A stretch of 64,000 nt of DNA from Cryptomeria japonica (taxonomy: Eukaryota > Streptophyta > Pinopsida > Cupressales > Cupressaceae): the NCBI RefSeq assembly GCF_030272615.1, contig NC_081412.1:665860352-665924351 (forward strand), in the 5' to 3' direction. Shown here in pieces: positions 34,884 through 44,848 of this stretch. Position 1 is the first letter of the stretch, and every line of letters starts with the position of its first letter. The position numbers were made by a program, and so were the translations under genes. The notes below the pieces were generated by a model that saw nothing but the letters and a program-made list of their open reading frames with translations, ran no database searches and was not told the DNA's origin.

Positions 34884-35760
34884 CATCAAATATATAACTC
34901 TCTTCTCCATGTCATTTTGGAAAAAGGAATCCTCAATCACTGTTTGAAGCTTAGCTGTCGACAATTCTAGGGGTAAAGAAACTTTCGCACCAATCCCATA
35001 CAATAGCTCGAAAGGTGCCATTCCAATGGCTCTTTTAGGAGTAATTCTATCCGCCCATAGGGCCTCATATACCTTCTTATGCCAGTTTCGGGCATTATCA
35101 TCAACCAACTTCTTCATAATTGCCACCAAGTTCTTGTTAGTTGATTCTGCTAGCCTGTTACCTTGCAAGAAATAATCAGAGGAGTGTGAGAGAGTAATTT
35201 GATGTTCATAATAGAACATAGTACATTCTTCAAAGGAGAAGTACGATGCGTTATCTGCAACAATCTTCTGAGGGACCCCAAAATGGACAAGAATGCAATC
35301 TCTGAGAAAATTACATACAACTTCTGAGTTTGCCCTCTTGGTGGGAACAACCTCCACCCACTTCGTAAAATAATTTGTTGCTATCAGAATATACATATGA
35401 CCGGCACTGGAATGAGGATTTATTGGTCCAATGAAATAAATACCCCATTCTTTAAAGGGTTCATCTATTACCATAGGCCTTAAAGGTAGAGCAGCTAGAT
35501 GTGGGTTCCCAGAAAACAGTTGACATTTTTCACATCCCTTGACATAAATATATGCATCACGAAACATACCAGGCCAATAAAGGCAATTCCTTAAAATATT
35601 AAAAGCGGTTACCGAGGATGAGAAATTTCCACCGCAGTCTTCCCCATTATAAACTTCTAGGAGCCTTTGTTGTCGTGGCTTATCTACGCGCCTCAAATAA
35701 GTACCATCCAGCCCTTTTTTGTACAGAACGTCCTACCAAATAACATACTTAGCCACTTTT
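34884..35760 (-). pseudogene. E3 integrase, C-terminus deleted
   Basis: A 286-codon open stretch (34836-35696) holds the zinc-binding domain (LLEVYNGEDCGGNF, CEKCQLF), WGIYFIGPINPHSS (first catalytic Asp is Tyr), VADNASYFSFEE, GNRLAESTNKN (Glu) and the end of the core. It then runs through the deletion junction into out-of-frame extra-ORF sequence (KGKALKMRDFHGALV), so the last 15 residues are not integrase. Confidence 0.83.
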
Positions 35761-35829
35761 AACTTGAGGTTTCTTTGTTCTTTAGTTGACATATGACTCG
35801 GGCAACTGTCATAGGTCAGATAATAGGCT

Positions 35830-37000
35830 ACGTCAGAAAACTAGGTGTCTTGCAACCCTACGAACACTGTCAATGGTGGCCCTTTTTCTGTATCTATCTT
35901 ATTTTTAGCTATTAGTTTGCATAAGCCCTGCCCTTTAACTGTCTTCATAGGATGAATATCTAGATCATACTCCTGAATTTTAGTTACCCATGTCACCCTT
36001 TTATTGAGTCCAACTTCTTGTTGAGTCAAAATACTTTTTACTACAGAATCTAGAACAAAAACCACAGAATGAGAGTGCAAGATGTAATACTGGAATTGTT
36101 TTACAACTCTAACCATGGCAAACACTTGTTTCTCTGAGAGTGAATACTTAGGCTCATGCTTCTTGAGAGGAACACTCATGAATGCAATAGGCACTTCAAT
36201 CCCAGAATCATCCACCTGCAATAATATTCTCAACATTGTATGTTCTGACGCATAACAATATATGATGAAGTCTTTTCTTAAATCTGGGGTAATAAGGGTT
36301 GGCACGTTGGCAACCAAACTCTTGATCTTTTCAAAATCTTCCTCGGCTTCATTAGTCCATTTAAAGGGGTACCTTTCACTCAACAAGCTAATGATATGCT
36401 TGGTAGTTTCTATGAACTCGGGTACAAATCTTCTTAGAAAGTTCACCTGGTCGAAAAATGACCTTACTCCAGTCTGATTCGAAGGTAGGCTAAGATGTTG
36501 AATTACATTGACTCTATCAGAGTCGATCTTGACACCTTCCTTTGAAATGATATGCCCCAATAATTTGCCCTCGATTACGCAGAAAACAGACTTCTTTGGA
36601 TTCAGAGAGATACCATGTTCTCAACAACGTTGTAGAACCACCCTCAGATCTTTGAGATGATTCTTCCTATTTTTAGAAAACACAATCAAGTCATCTAGGT
36701 AAACAACAATAATTCTGTCACAAAAATCCCTAAAGGAGGAATCCATGGCCCTTTGAAAAGTAGCTCTGGCATTGATCTAGCCAAATGGCATGCAATTATA
36801 TGCAAATGTTCCCCATGGAGTGATGAATGTTGTCTTGTGTTGTTCATTCCTTGCAACACTAACTTGATTGTAACCAAAAAAACCATCTAACATTGACATC
36901 ATTTCTGAACCAGCTACTGTCTACAGAATATGATCCATATTGGGCAAAGCATAGTTATCCTTAAGACTTGCCTGGTTCAGATTGCGAAAATCTACACAAA
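35830..37000 (-). pseudogene. E3 reverse transcriptase and native RNase H, 5' truncated
   Basis: Begins abruptly at 37000 within RT (NLNQASLKDNYALPN follows) and runs through VYLDDLIVF near 36690 to a 239-codon open stretch (35841-36560) covering the RT thumb and native RNase H (IYCYASEHTMLRILLQ, first Asp is Tyr). The TAG at 36921-36923 matches those in E1 and E2. The aRNH, protease, gag and 5' LTR of this unit are missing. Confidence 0.85.
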
Positions 37001-37396
37001 ACTTCTAATTTGCCATTTGCTACAGAGTTTTTGGATAGAAGTTTGGTTTTCTGGTTGTCGTTCATTTGAATTGCCAAATGCTTATATGACTTTTAAGTAT
37101 CACCTTAAGAAAAGAAAACCCGTTATAAAGCTACTCAGAAAAGGATAAGATTCTTGTATATCAATTGCAAGATCTTATTGAAACATAGGACATTCCTACA
37201 CCATTTTCGTCACTACTTACATGGCTGCGGTATAGAATTTGATGGTGAAACTTTACAAAGACATGCCTTTCAACAAAGAGACGCTTTATCCCAATGAACA
37301 AACAATATGGTAAGATCAACGAGGAATATCTTCCTAAACCAATAATCACCTATTGACTTTGTCCTTGGGAACTTTAAAAAACTTTGAGATAATCAC
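37001..37396 (+). other. Element A leader resuming before gag
   Basis: Sequence unrelated to family E starts at 37001 directly after CTACACAAA of E3. It leads into the gag ATG at 37397 and contains no recognised gene. It should be the right-hand part of A's leader; an unknown amount of leader may have been lost with the missing end of the E array. Confidence 0.6.
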
Positions 37397-39213
37397 ATGC
37401 CAGTTTGGACTAGAGCCCAACACGAACAACTTAGAAAACAACAACAAATGGAAGAAGAAGATAATCCTATATTCCACACTTTTGGATTTACCGTTGTTGA
37501 TGAACAAGTAGTCAATAGCACTAGTAGAGATCTTGAGCAAGATTTCAAATTTGATAGGCTAATGGAAAAATTGTTGGCAAAACAAAAAGAAAAATATCTC
37601 TTGATGTTGGCAAAACCTGGAGCTAAACTACCACAAGATTTTAAAATAGAAAGCTTGAAACAAGATGTGGAAGCAAGTAACACCCAAAACACAGATGAGA
37701 AAAATAATGAAGATGGGAACAAAGAAAGTAACAAAGAAACAAGGAAAGAAAGGGATTATAAAAGAAAAGAGCATAGTGACAAAAGAACTCACGAAGAAAA
37801 AAGGAAAAACCATATGGATAATCCATTATCAAACCTTACTCAACAAATACAAACTCTACAACAACAAATACAAGATGTGCAAAATGGGATAAGCTCCAAG
37901 AAATATTCATTGGAAGATATATGCCCATATCCTTTTGAAAAAAATCTGAATATGATACCATTTCCGCAACATTGCAAGATTCCTAAATATGACAAATACG
38001 ATGGAAAATCTGATCCTCAAGATCACATTAGGGAGTTTTGTAATATGAGCATGAAATTTGCTCATGATGAAACTTACCTTATGCGTCTTTTTCCTAGGGG
38101 TTTAAATGGACAATCAATGGAGTGGTTTTCAAGATTACCATCTGGAATCAAATCCTTTAAAGAACTTGTGAATAGGTTTATTCCTACAATATAAGGAATG
38201 AAATAACAATGTTGGATCTTTGCAATGTTAAACAAAAGAATGGTGAATCCTTTATGATCTTCTTACAATGATGGAAACACATGTTTAATAGGTATCCTCA
38301 AGATGTACCTGATCAAGAAAAGATGGACATATTCATTGATAATCTTATCAGTGAAATGATTTATCGACTAAGGATGCAATGTCCTCCCTCTTTTGCCAAA
38401 ATGATCAAGAATGGTCTGAAAATTGAGAACGCAATGGTAAAGAAAGGATAACTAAAACTTTACAATAATTCATACAACAACAACAACAACAAAAATGATA
38501 AGCCCAAGTTCTGGTCAAAGAATATAAATGTCAGCAATGAAGGGAATGACGATAATAGTACTACAAAACAACAACAACCAATTTTCAATCTATCAAGTCA
38601 AAACCCAAGCAAATCAAGTCAAAACCCAAGCAATAACAATCTAGAAAACAATAAAGCTAAGTCCTTTTTCTCCAATCCTTGAAGGATATTCACAAACATT
38701 GGAGAATCTTTGGAATTAGCTTTAAAAACTTTGCTTGCCAACAAATTAATTGTTCTACCAAAAGCAAGAAATTATGAACCACCAGTCAAACCTAATTGGT
38801 GGAATGACAATCATTTTTGCAACTATCATCAAAATAAAGGATGCCTAACAAATGATTGTCAGAGATTGAAACACCTCATCCAAGATCTAATCAATAATGG
38901 AACCATCACAGTGGATAGCCATAAAACAAATGAATCACATTTGGCTTTCAAAACTCCACTCCCAAATTGTGACAAAGGCGAATTGTCCCAATTAAAAGAT
39001 GACAAAGGAAAAGCCAAAGTGAATTACACTTATACATACGATGATGTGGTGAATGTAATCATTGTTAATGAAAAATCATCTTCAAAACCAATCAATGTTA
39101 TCACGAGAAGCAAAGCAAAGGTTACCTTCCCAGGTGTAGCGAAAGATCCAACATTCAATCCACAACAATGTAATTTAGTAGAGCAATTACAAAGAATACC
39201 TGCTCAAATATAA
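37397..39213 (+). pseudogene. Element A gag
   Basis: The start MPVWTRAQHEQL at 37397 matches the B gag start (MPILTRAHRRK at 56920). A 265-codon stretch carries a Lys/Glu-rich coiled part (residues 95-140), then IPFPQHCKIPKYDKYDGKSD and the gag core RLFPRGLNGQSMEWFSRLP. A frameshift near 38190 is followed by DLCNVKQKNGESF and an Asn/Gln-rich segment. The last open part (38710-39213) has the knuckle CNYHQNKGCLTNDC. The frame from there into protease is the same, broken only by TAA at 39211-39213. Confidence 0.85.
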
Positions 39214-39240
39214 ATTCTGGAACTTCTCAAGATTTCACCT

Positions 39241-42200
39241 ATGCATAAGGACATTTTGGAGAAAGCTTTAGTGGAAACAACAGTTTCAAAAGATTTGGAT
39301 GTAGATCAGTTCCAAAATATGGTAGGACACCTTATAACTCCTCATTTCTTATCATTTTTTGAAAATGATGACGCATCCTTACAACATCCTCATAATGCTC
39401 CCTTACATGTTGAAGTCTCCATAAATAAAAGTTGTGTCAAATGTGTACTCATAGATGGAAGAGTTGGCTTAAACATTTGTGCATTAAGTTTGATAAAAAC
39501 TTTGGGATATTCAGAGAATGCAGTAGACCCGAAAAAGAAAATAACCATCAAAGCTTATGATGAAGCAGAGCGTTCTTCTAAAGGAACTGTTGTGCTACCA
39601 ATAAGGATAGGACCTGTGGAAAAAGATATATTATGTCAAGTTTTAGATTTGAACCTCTCCTACAACATTCTTCTAGGGAGGCCATGGATTCACAAGATGC
39701 AAGCAGTTCCTTCTACATACCATCAATGTGTGAAATTTCCTCATGAAGGAAAAGAAATCACTATAATTGCAGATTCCAGTCAATATTGCAATAATTTGAA
39801 GCCAACACAAGATACAAGAGTTTTGCATAATAGAGAATCAGTATATACTACTAAGGAAATTCAAGCAAAGCTATGGGAAAATTTTGAAGAAAAGCTCAAG
39901 CTAAATGATGAAGGAATGGGAAAGTATTCTTTGCAAAATTTTCCACTTTCCCCTAAGTCATATGGAAAGCCTACAGATATTCAATCAAAAACATCAGGAA
40001 AATCAAAACATATGTTTAAAGGAAGCTTTGTTTGTGTTGGAACTCTTGAAGAGGAAAATGAAGACAAAGATATTCTTGGTTGGTTGTACAAGGATGAAGA
40101 TAAAACTATAGAAACAACAGCAGAAGTCAATATTCCCATAAAACAATATGGCAAAGGATATGAAATTATGCAAAAGATGGGATATGAAGGAAAAGGACCA
40201 ATTGGTAAGCAACATCAAGGTATTTTAGAACCTATTTGTCTGCAATCACAATCCACAGAAGATAAATCTGGGCTGGGATATCTAAAATCCAATCAAAAGC
40301 AATATAATAATCAACAACAAAAATGGAGAAAGAAATCAGTTTCTAAAGAAGAAAACTGGCAAGAAAAGCTACATCAAGCAGCTGAAATAGTAACCAATAA
40401 ACAAAAGAAGCAAGAAGAACATGAAAAGAAAGAAGAGGAGACTACCATCAAAGATAAAGAAAAATCTTGTCAACAAGTTTTGAAACTACAAACAAAGGCA
40501 AAATCTGAACAAGATATTCCAAAAGCAGTAAAAATAGAAATGACAAAAATCATAGAACTTTTTGCACCATATGACATTCCAGTATGGTATAGTGGAGTGA
40601 TCTTAGATCAGGATTTAGAAATAGATTCCAATGAATATGTATGGGGTCTAGATGCCTTATCTACTACATCAAGTAAGGAACACAATGAAGAAGACTTGTC
40701 TATTGCAGAACAAAAGATGAAGTTAGAAAGAAGACAAGAGAAACGCAGAATTCAGAGAAAAGAGGAGTATGCAAAAAGAAATGAGGATGAAAAAGACAGA
40801 GAAGAAATGCCAAAAGAAGCGCAAACAAAGATCAGATATGCAAGAACCATAGAAGAACTAAGAGATAGTCAAGTTGGATTGACTATTAGTCCAGAAGAAG
40901 TTAAGTTTGAAAGGAGACAAAAATTATTAAAAGAATCCACTTTATCATGTGCACAAGTATGTCAACTTCTAAATGCAAATGAAGTCAATCAAGAAGGAAT
41001 TTACAGTATCAAAGATAAGCGTGTGGATACAATCCATTCATTTAAGGGAAAAACATCAGTTGAAGAACCACTTGAGTGTGAACTACACAATTCTAATATC
41101 AATTTTGTTAAGACTAATTCAGAAACGCTTGAGCAAGGCAATTCTCAAAAACATTTAATCTATGACAGTACCTATTCTATGCCAAGTTATGATCATTATG
41201 TCATGAACATTGAAACACCTAATGATGACAGTGATTATAATTTACCCCTTCTTCATCTTGAACTAATTGATTGGGATAATTTAGACAACCCCAAACTAAA
41301 TGCCTTTTCCAATGATCATGACTTAGCTGTGTACCTTAACATTGTTGAACCCATCCATCCTAAGATATCTTCCATTGCAGAATCAAGTGATGTTTCTCAT
41401 AGTCAGGAGAATGCCAAACTTTCCAGTCGCAAAAGCGAAATAAAACAAGGAAAGAGACCTATTGTTGAAAACCATTTCATGGCAACATTAGATCAATCAA
41501 AAGTAAAAACAAAGGACGTATATGACGGTGAAAACCTCCTTGAGGCACTAGAAGATAGAAAGATTGATATTCTTCCTGCATATTTTCAAGAGAGATTTGC
41601 TATCCTGATAGAACCAACAAAAGCATTAAACATTGGTACATCAAAGGATCCTAAAATACTTCATTTTGCTACCTCATTATCAGAAAAAGAGAGGAAAGAA
41701 TACATGAAATTATTTACGCAGAGACAAACAAATTTTGCTTGGTCTTATGCAGATATGCCAGGTCTTAATCTAGATCTTATCATGCATCATCTTAATATGG
41801 ATTTAAAATCAAAACCCGTTAAGAAGAAGCTAAGAAAGATGCATCCGCATCTTGCTCTCCTTGTAAAAATCGAGCTGAAGAAGCTATTAGAAGTGGGTTT
41901 TATAAGACCAGTTGCTTATACAGAATGGGTCTCAAGTATTGTACCAGTATCAAAGCCAGATAAGAGCATAAGAGTCTGTACAGATTTCAAAGATCTGATT
42001 AAAGCATGTCCAAAAGATGATTTCCCGCTACCAAACATTGATATCATAGTAGAGTTATTAGCAGGACATGAGATGTTTTCATTAATGGATGGCTTCTCAG
42101 GATATAATCAAATAAGAATCGCACCTGATGATCAAGAGAAGACAACTTTCACCTGTGCATGGGGAACATATTGCTGGAATGTTATGTCATTTGGGCTTAA

Positions 42201-42336
42201 GAATGCAGGAGTGACTTATCAAAGGGCTATGACGATAATTTTCCATGATATGATGCATACATTTATGGAAGATTATGTTGATGACATACTTGCAAAATCT
42301 CACACAAGAAAAGAACATTTTAAGCAAGATTTTTGA
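39241..42336 (+). CDS. Element A protease, G-patch and RT, 1031-codon open frame
   Basis: Longest open frame of the window. Residues about 60-190 are the protease; its active site reads VLIDGRVGLNIC, where B has DGG, so the Gly of the catalytic loop is Arg. Residues about 302-350 form a G-patch (YGKGYEIMQKMGYEGKGPIG, then GILEPI and KSGLGYL). Residues about 365-590 are strongly charged and probably coiled (KLERRQEKRRIQRKEEY). RT begins near residue 860 (KKKLRKMHPHLALL), with LMDGFSGYNQIRIAPDDQEK and the catalytic YVDD at 42274-42285. A frameshift just after EDYVDDILAKS ends the frame early. This part of A is therefore little decayed, unlike its RNase H and integrase. Confidence 0.87.
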   Translation: MHKDILEKALVETTVSKDLDVDQFQNMVGHLITPHFLSFFENDDASLQHPHNAPLHVEVSINKSCVKCVLIDGRVGLNICALSLIKTLGYSENAVDPKKKITIKAYDEAERSSKGTVVLPIRIGPVEKDILCQVLDLNLSYNILLGRPWIHKMQAVPSTYHQCVKFPHEGKEITIIADSSQYCNNLKPTQDTRVLHNRESVYTTKEIQAKLWENFEEKLKLNDEGMGKYSLQNFPLSPKSYGKPTDIQSKTSGKSKHMFKGSFVCVGTLEEENEDKDILGWLYKDEDKTIETTAEVNIPIKQYGKGYEIMQKMGYEGKGPIGKQHQGILEPICLQSQSTEDKSGLGYLKSNQKQYNNQQQKWRKKSVSKEENWQEKLHQAAEIVTNKQKKQEEHEKKEEETTIKDKEKSCQQVLKLQTKAKSEQDIPKAVKIEMTKIIELFAPYDIPVWYSGVILDQDLEIDSNEYVWGLDALSTTSSKEHNEEDLSIAEQKMKLERRQEKRRIQRKEEYAKRNEDEKDREEMPKEAQTKIRYARTIEELRDSQVGLTISPEEVKFERRQKLLKESTLSCAQVCQLLNANEVNQEGIYSIKDKRVDTIHSFKGKTSVEEPLECELHNSNINFVKTNSETLEQGNSQKHLIYDSTYSMPSYDHYVMNIETPNDDSDYNLPLLHLELIDWDNLDNPKLNAFSNDHDLAVYLNIVEPIHPKISSIAESSDVSHSQENAKLSSRKSEIKQGKRPIVENHFMATLDQSKVKTKDVYDGENLLEALEDRKIDILPAYFQERFAILIEPTKALNIGTSKDPKILHFATSLSEKERKEYMKLFTQRQTNFAWSYADMPGLNLDLIMHHLNMDLKSKPVKKKLRKMHPHLALLVKIELKKLLEVGFIRPVAYTEWVSSIVPVSKPDKSIRVCTDFKDLIKACPKDDFPLPNIDIIVELLAGHEMFSLMDGFSGYNQIRIAPDDQEKTTFTCAWGTYCWNVMSFGLKNAGVTYQRAMTIIFHDMMHTFMEDYVDDILAKSHTRKEHFKQDF

Positions 42337-43110
42337 CAGGATGGAAAGATATCAATTGAGATTAAATCCAAAGAAATGTGCATTTGCGGCAACCTCTGGA
42401 AAGCTCCTTGGGTACATTATATCAGCTCGTGGCATTGAAGTAGATCCTGAAAAGTCAAAGCTATTATGGAGATGGAATCACCTAAGAATATAAGTCAATT
42501 GTAATCTTTACAAGGAAGATTTCAATCAATCAGGAGATTTGTTTCTCAGTTGGTGGATAGATGCCTTCCATTTACCCAACTTCTACATAAAAATGTTCCA
42601 TTCAAATGGATCTAAAATGTGAGGAAGCTTTCTTGCAAATAAAAGAATATCTTATGAGTCCTCCAGTACTGATATCACCAACCAAAGGGAAACCACTGCT
42701 ACTCTATATCTCCACAACAACTGTATCATTAGGCGCTCTCCTAGCTCAACATGATGATGAAGGAAAAGAAAGAGCAGTTTATTATATCAGCAGAACACTT
42801 GTTGGCTATGAATTAAATTATTCCTCAATTGAAAAGATATGTCTAGCAGTCGTATTTGCAACTTAGAAGTTGCAACATTATATGTTGATTCATTCCATAA
42901 AACTAATAGCAAAGATAGATCCTCTCAAATATCTATTGAGCAAGTCAACATTGACAGGGAGACTAGCTAAATGGGTTATGATACTGAGTGAATTTGACAT
43001 AGAATATGTTGACCGAAAAGCTATCAAGGGACAAGTCATTACTGATCAATTGGCTGATGCACCTTTACAAAATGACATGCCTGTGCATATTGAATTTCCT
43101 GATGTAGATA
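42300..43110 (+). pseudogene. Element A RT C-terminal part and native RNase H
   Basis: After the frameshift, RT continues as KIFDRMERYQLRLNPKKCAF and GKLLGYIISARGIEV. A stop-rich gap at 42494-42605 follows. The native RNase H appears at 42606-42866 (LLLYISTTTVSLGALLAQHD), where the usual first Asp is Thr/Ser, and continues after one stop through LAKWVMILSEFDIEYVDRKA. It is probably catalytically dead in the whole family, with the aRNH doing the work. Confidence 0.85.
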
Positions 43111-43480
43111 TCTTGACAGTAAGTACAAACTTTTGGGAATTGTACTTTGATGGTTCTTATACCCAATATGGTTTAGGCACAGGAATCTTTTTCATCACAC
43201 CTCAAGGACATACAATTCCAAAATCATATAGAGTATAGTTTCTATGCACCAATAATATTGCATAGTATGAAGCATTGGCTATAGGGCTCAAAATGGCCAT
43301 TGAATGGAATGTCAAATAACACTTTAAAGGGCAAAGTATGAAGCATTGGCTATAAGCTTATGCCATACAAACAACTAGTAGAGGAGTTTAAAGGACACTT
43401 TACAGAAATCACATTCACCCAGATTCTCAGAAATGAGAATAAAGTAGCAGATGCAATGGCTACAATAGCATCTCTTTTAT
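43111..43480 (+). pseudogene. Element A archaeal-type RNase H, centre replaced
   Basis: The start WELYFDGSYTQYGLGTG (first Asp) and the end RNENKVADAMATIASLL (last Asp) are clear. Between them a 20-base stretch at 43264-43283 is repeated at 43335-43354, and the segment that should carry the third catalytic residue (GDS in element B) is missing. Stops are also present. The position after the native RNase H is standard for Tat elements. Confidence 0.83.
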
Positions 43481-43639
43481 AAAATAAGGAGAATCAACAG
43501 TGCTACGAATTTATCATGGAAGATATCTTAACCCCTACCATCCAATCCCAGCATACCTATCAAATTTTCCATATATCAGGAACCAGTCAATTCTTATACA
43601 GTCAACTCTACTAATATTTGAAAGATCATATCCTTCCTC

Positions 43640-44848
43640 TTGAATTATCTTGTAATCAGTGAAGAAACTTTATCCGTCAGTCCTCTCGCTATACCATTAT
43701 TGTTGATATCTTATATAGGCATGGTCTAGATGGTACATTGTTGAGATGCCTTGAAAAAGATGAATCTGAAAGAGTTCTTAATGACATTCATGTGGGTATT
43801 TGTGGTACACACTCAAGTGGTTTAACATTGGCTAAGAAACTTATTCGTATGGGTTATTTCTGGCCTACTATGGAAAGAGATTCATTCACCTATGCTAGGA
43901 AATGTAAACAATGTCAGATTCATGGAAATTTAATTCATGCGCTAGCACAAGAGTTATATCCTATGACAGGATCATGGCCATTTTCACAATGGGGCCTTGA
44001 TTTGGTAGGGAAGATCAATCCCTCATCTTCTAACGGACATAAGTTTATTCTGATTACTACTGAATATTTTACTAAGTGGATTGAAGCAGTGCCTTTAACA
44101 ATAGTGACAGGAAAACAAATATCATCATTCATTTTGAATTATATAATCTGTCGCTATGGAGTTCCTATGACCATTATCACTGATAATGGAAGACCATTCA
44201 AAAATCAAGATGTGAAAGAGCTATGTGAATAGTTTCATATCCAACATAGGTTCTCTACTCCATATTATCCATAAGGTAATGGTCAAGCTGAGGCATCAAA
44301 CAAAACTATCTTGAAAATCTTGAAGAAAACAATCAATGAAGCTGGAAAAGACTGGCACATTTAGCTAAACCCTGCTCTTTGGGCATATGGAACTAGTGTC
44401 TGCACTCCAATAGGGGCAACTCCATATTGTTTGGTCTATGGATCAGAAGCCATATTACCTATAGAAGTAGAGATACCTTCTCTACGAGTATTCTTGCACG
44501 GTCTTATACCAGAAGAAGAAGAAGGAGTCTCTCGACTCCAAGAACTAGAATTGATCTAAGAACATCGCCAAAATGCAACAGAACATTTGAAGGTATACCA
44601 ACAAAGAATGGCAAGAAGCTATAACCCAGAGTCAAACCACATATTTTCCAGATTAGAGATATAATTATAAGGGAGAATCCAAGAAATCAGCAAGACTGAG
44701 AAAAGAAGGGAAAATTTGAACCAAATTGGCTAGGACCTTTTGTTATAGTGACAACATATGGATTAGGAGCATACAAGTTTTCTACCCTTGAAGGTGATTG
44801 GTTTGATGAACCTATCAATTCTATCCATCTTAAGAAATTCTATGCTTG
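43640..44848 (+). pseudogene. Element A integrase
   Basis: Zinc-binding domain: GICGTHSSGLTLAKKL (His) and CKQCQIHG (Cys pair). Core: WGLDLVGKINPSSS (Asp), IITDNGRPFKN (Asp), GNGQAEASNKT (Glu). All three catalytic residues are present. Only scattered stops interrupt it (after KELCE, YYP, WHI and others), several at Gln codons. The C-terminus runs through FEPNWLGPFVIV and GAYKFSTLEGDWFDEP to KKFYA and TGA at about 44848. Confidence 0.86.

Larger units (their letters stand above)
11176..37000 (-). mobile_element. E array: LTR1-E1-LTR2-E2-LTR3-E3(partial)
   Basis: Three direct copies of one Ty3/gypsy family, all on the minus strand, joined through single shared LTRs at 11176-11962, 22229-22672 and 32074-32883. 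Each unit reads 5' to 3' from high to low coordinate: PBS, gag, protease, aRNH, RT, native RNase H, integrase, extra ORF, LTR. E3 lacks everything 5' of the RT and ends abruptly at 37000 against element A leader sequence. The outer right LTR is gone, so no target-site duplication can be tested. Shared LTRs are the expected product of unequal recombination between LTRs of related copies. Confidence 0.88.

Noticed and set aside
39241-42336. Reading the 1031-codon frame as a host gene
   Set aside because: Protease, G-patch and RT motifs in Tat order, between gag and integrase, make it pol of element A.
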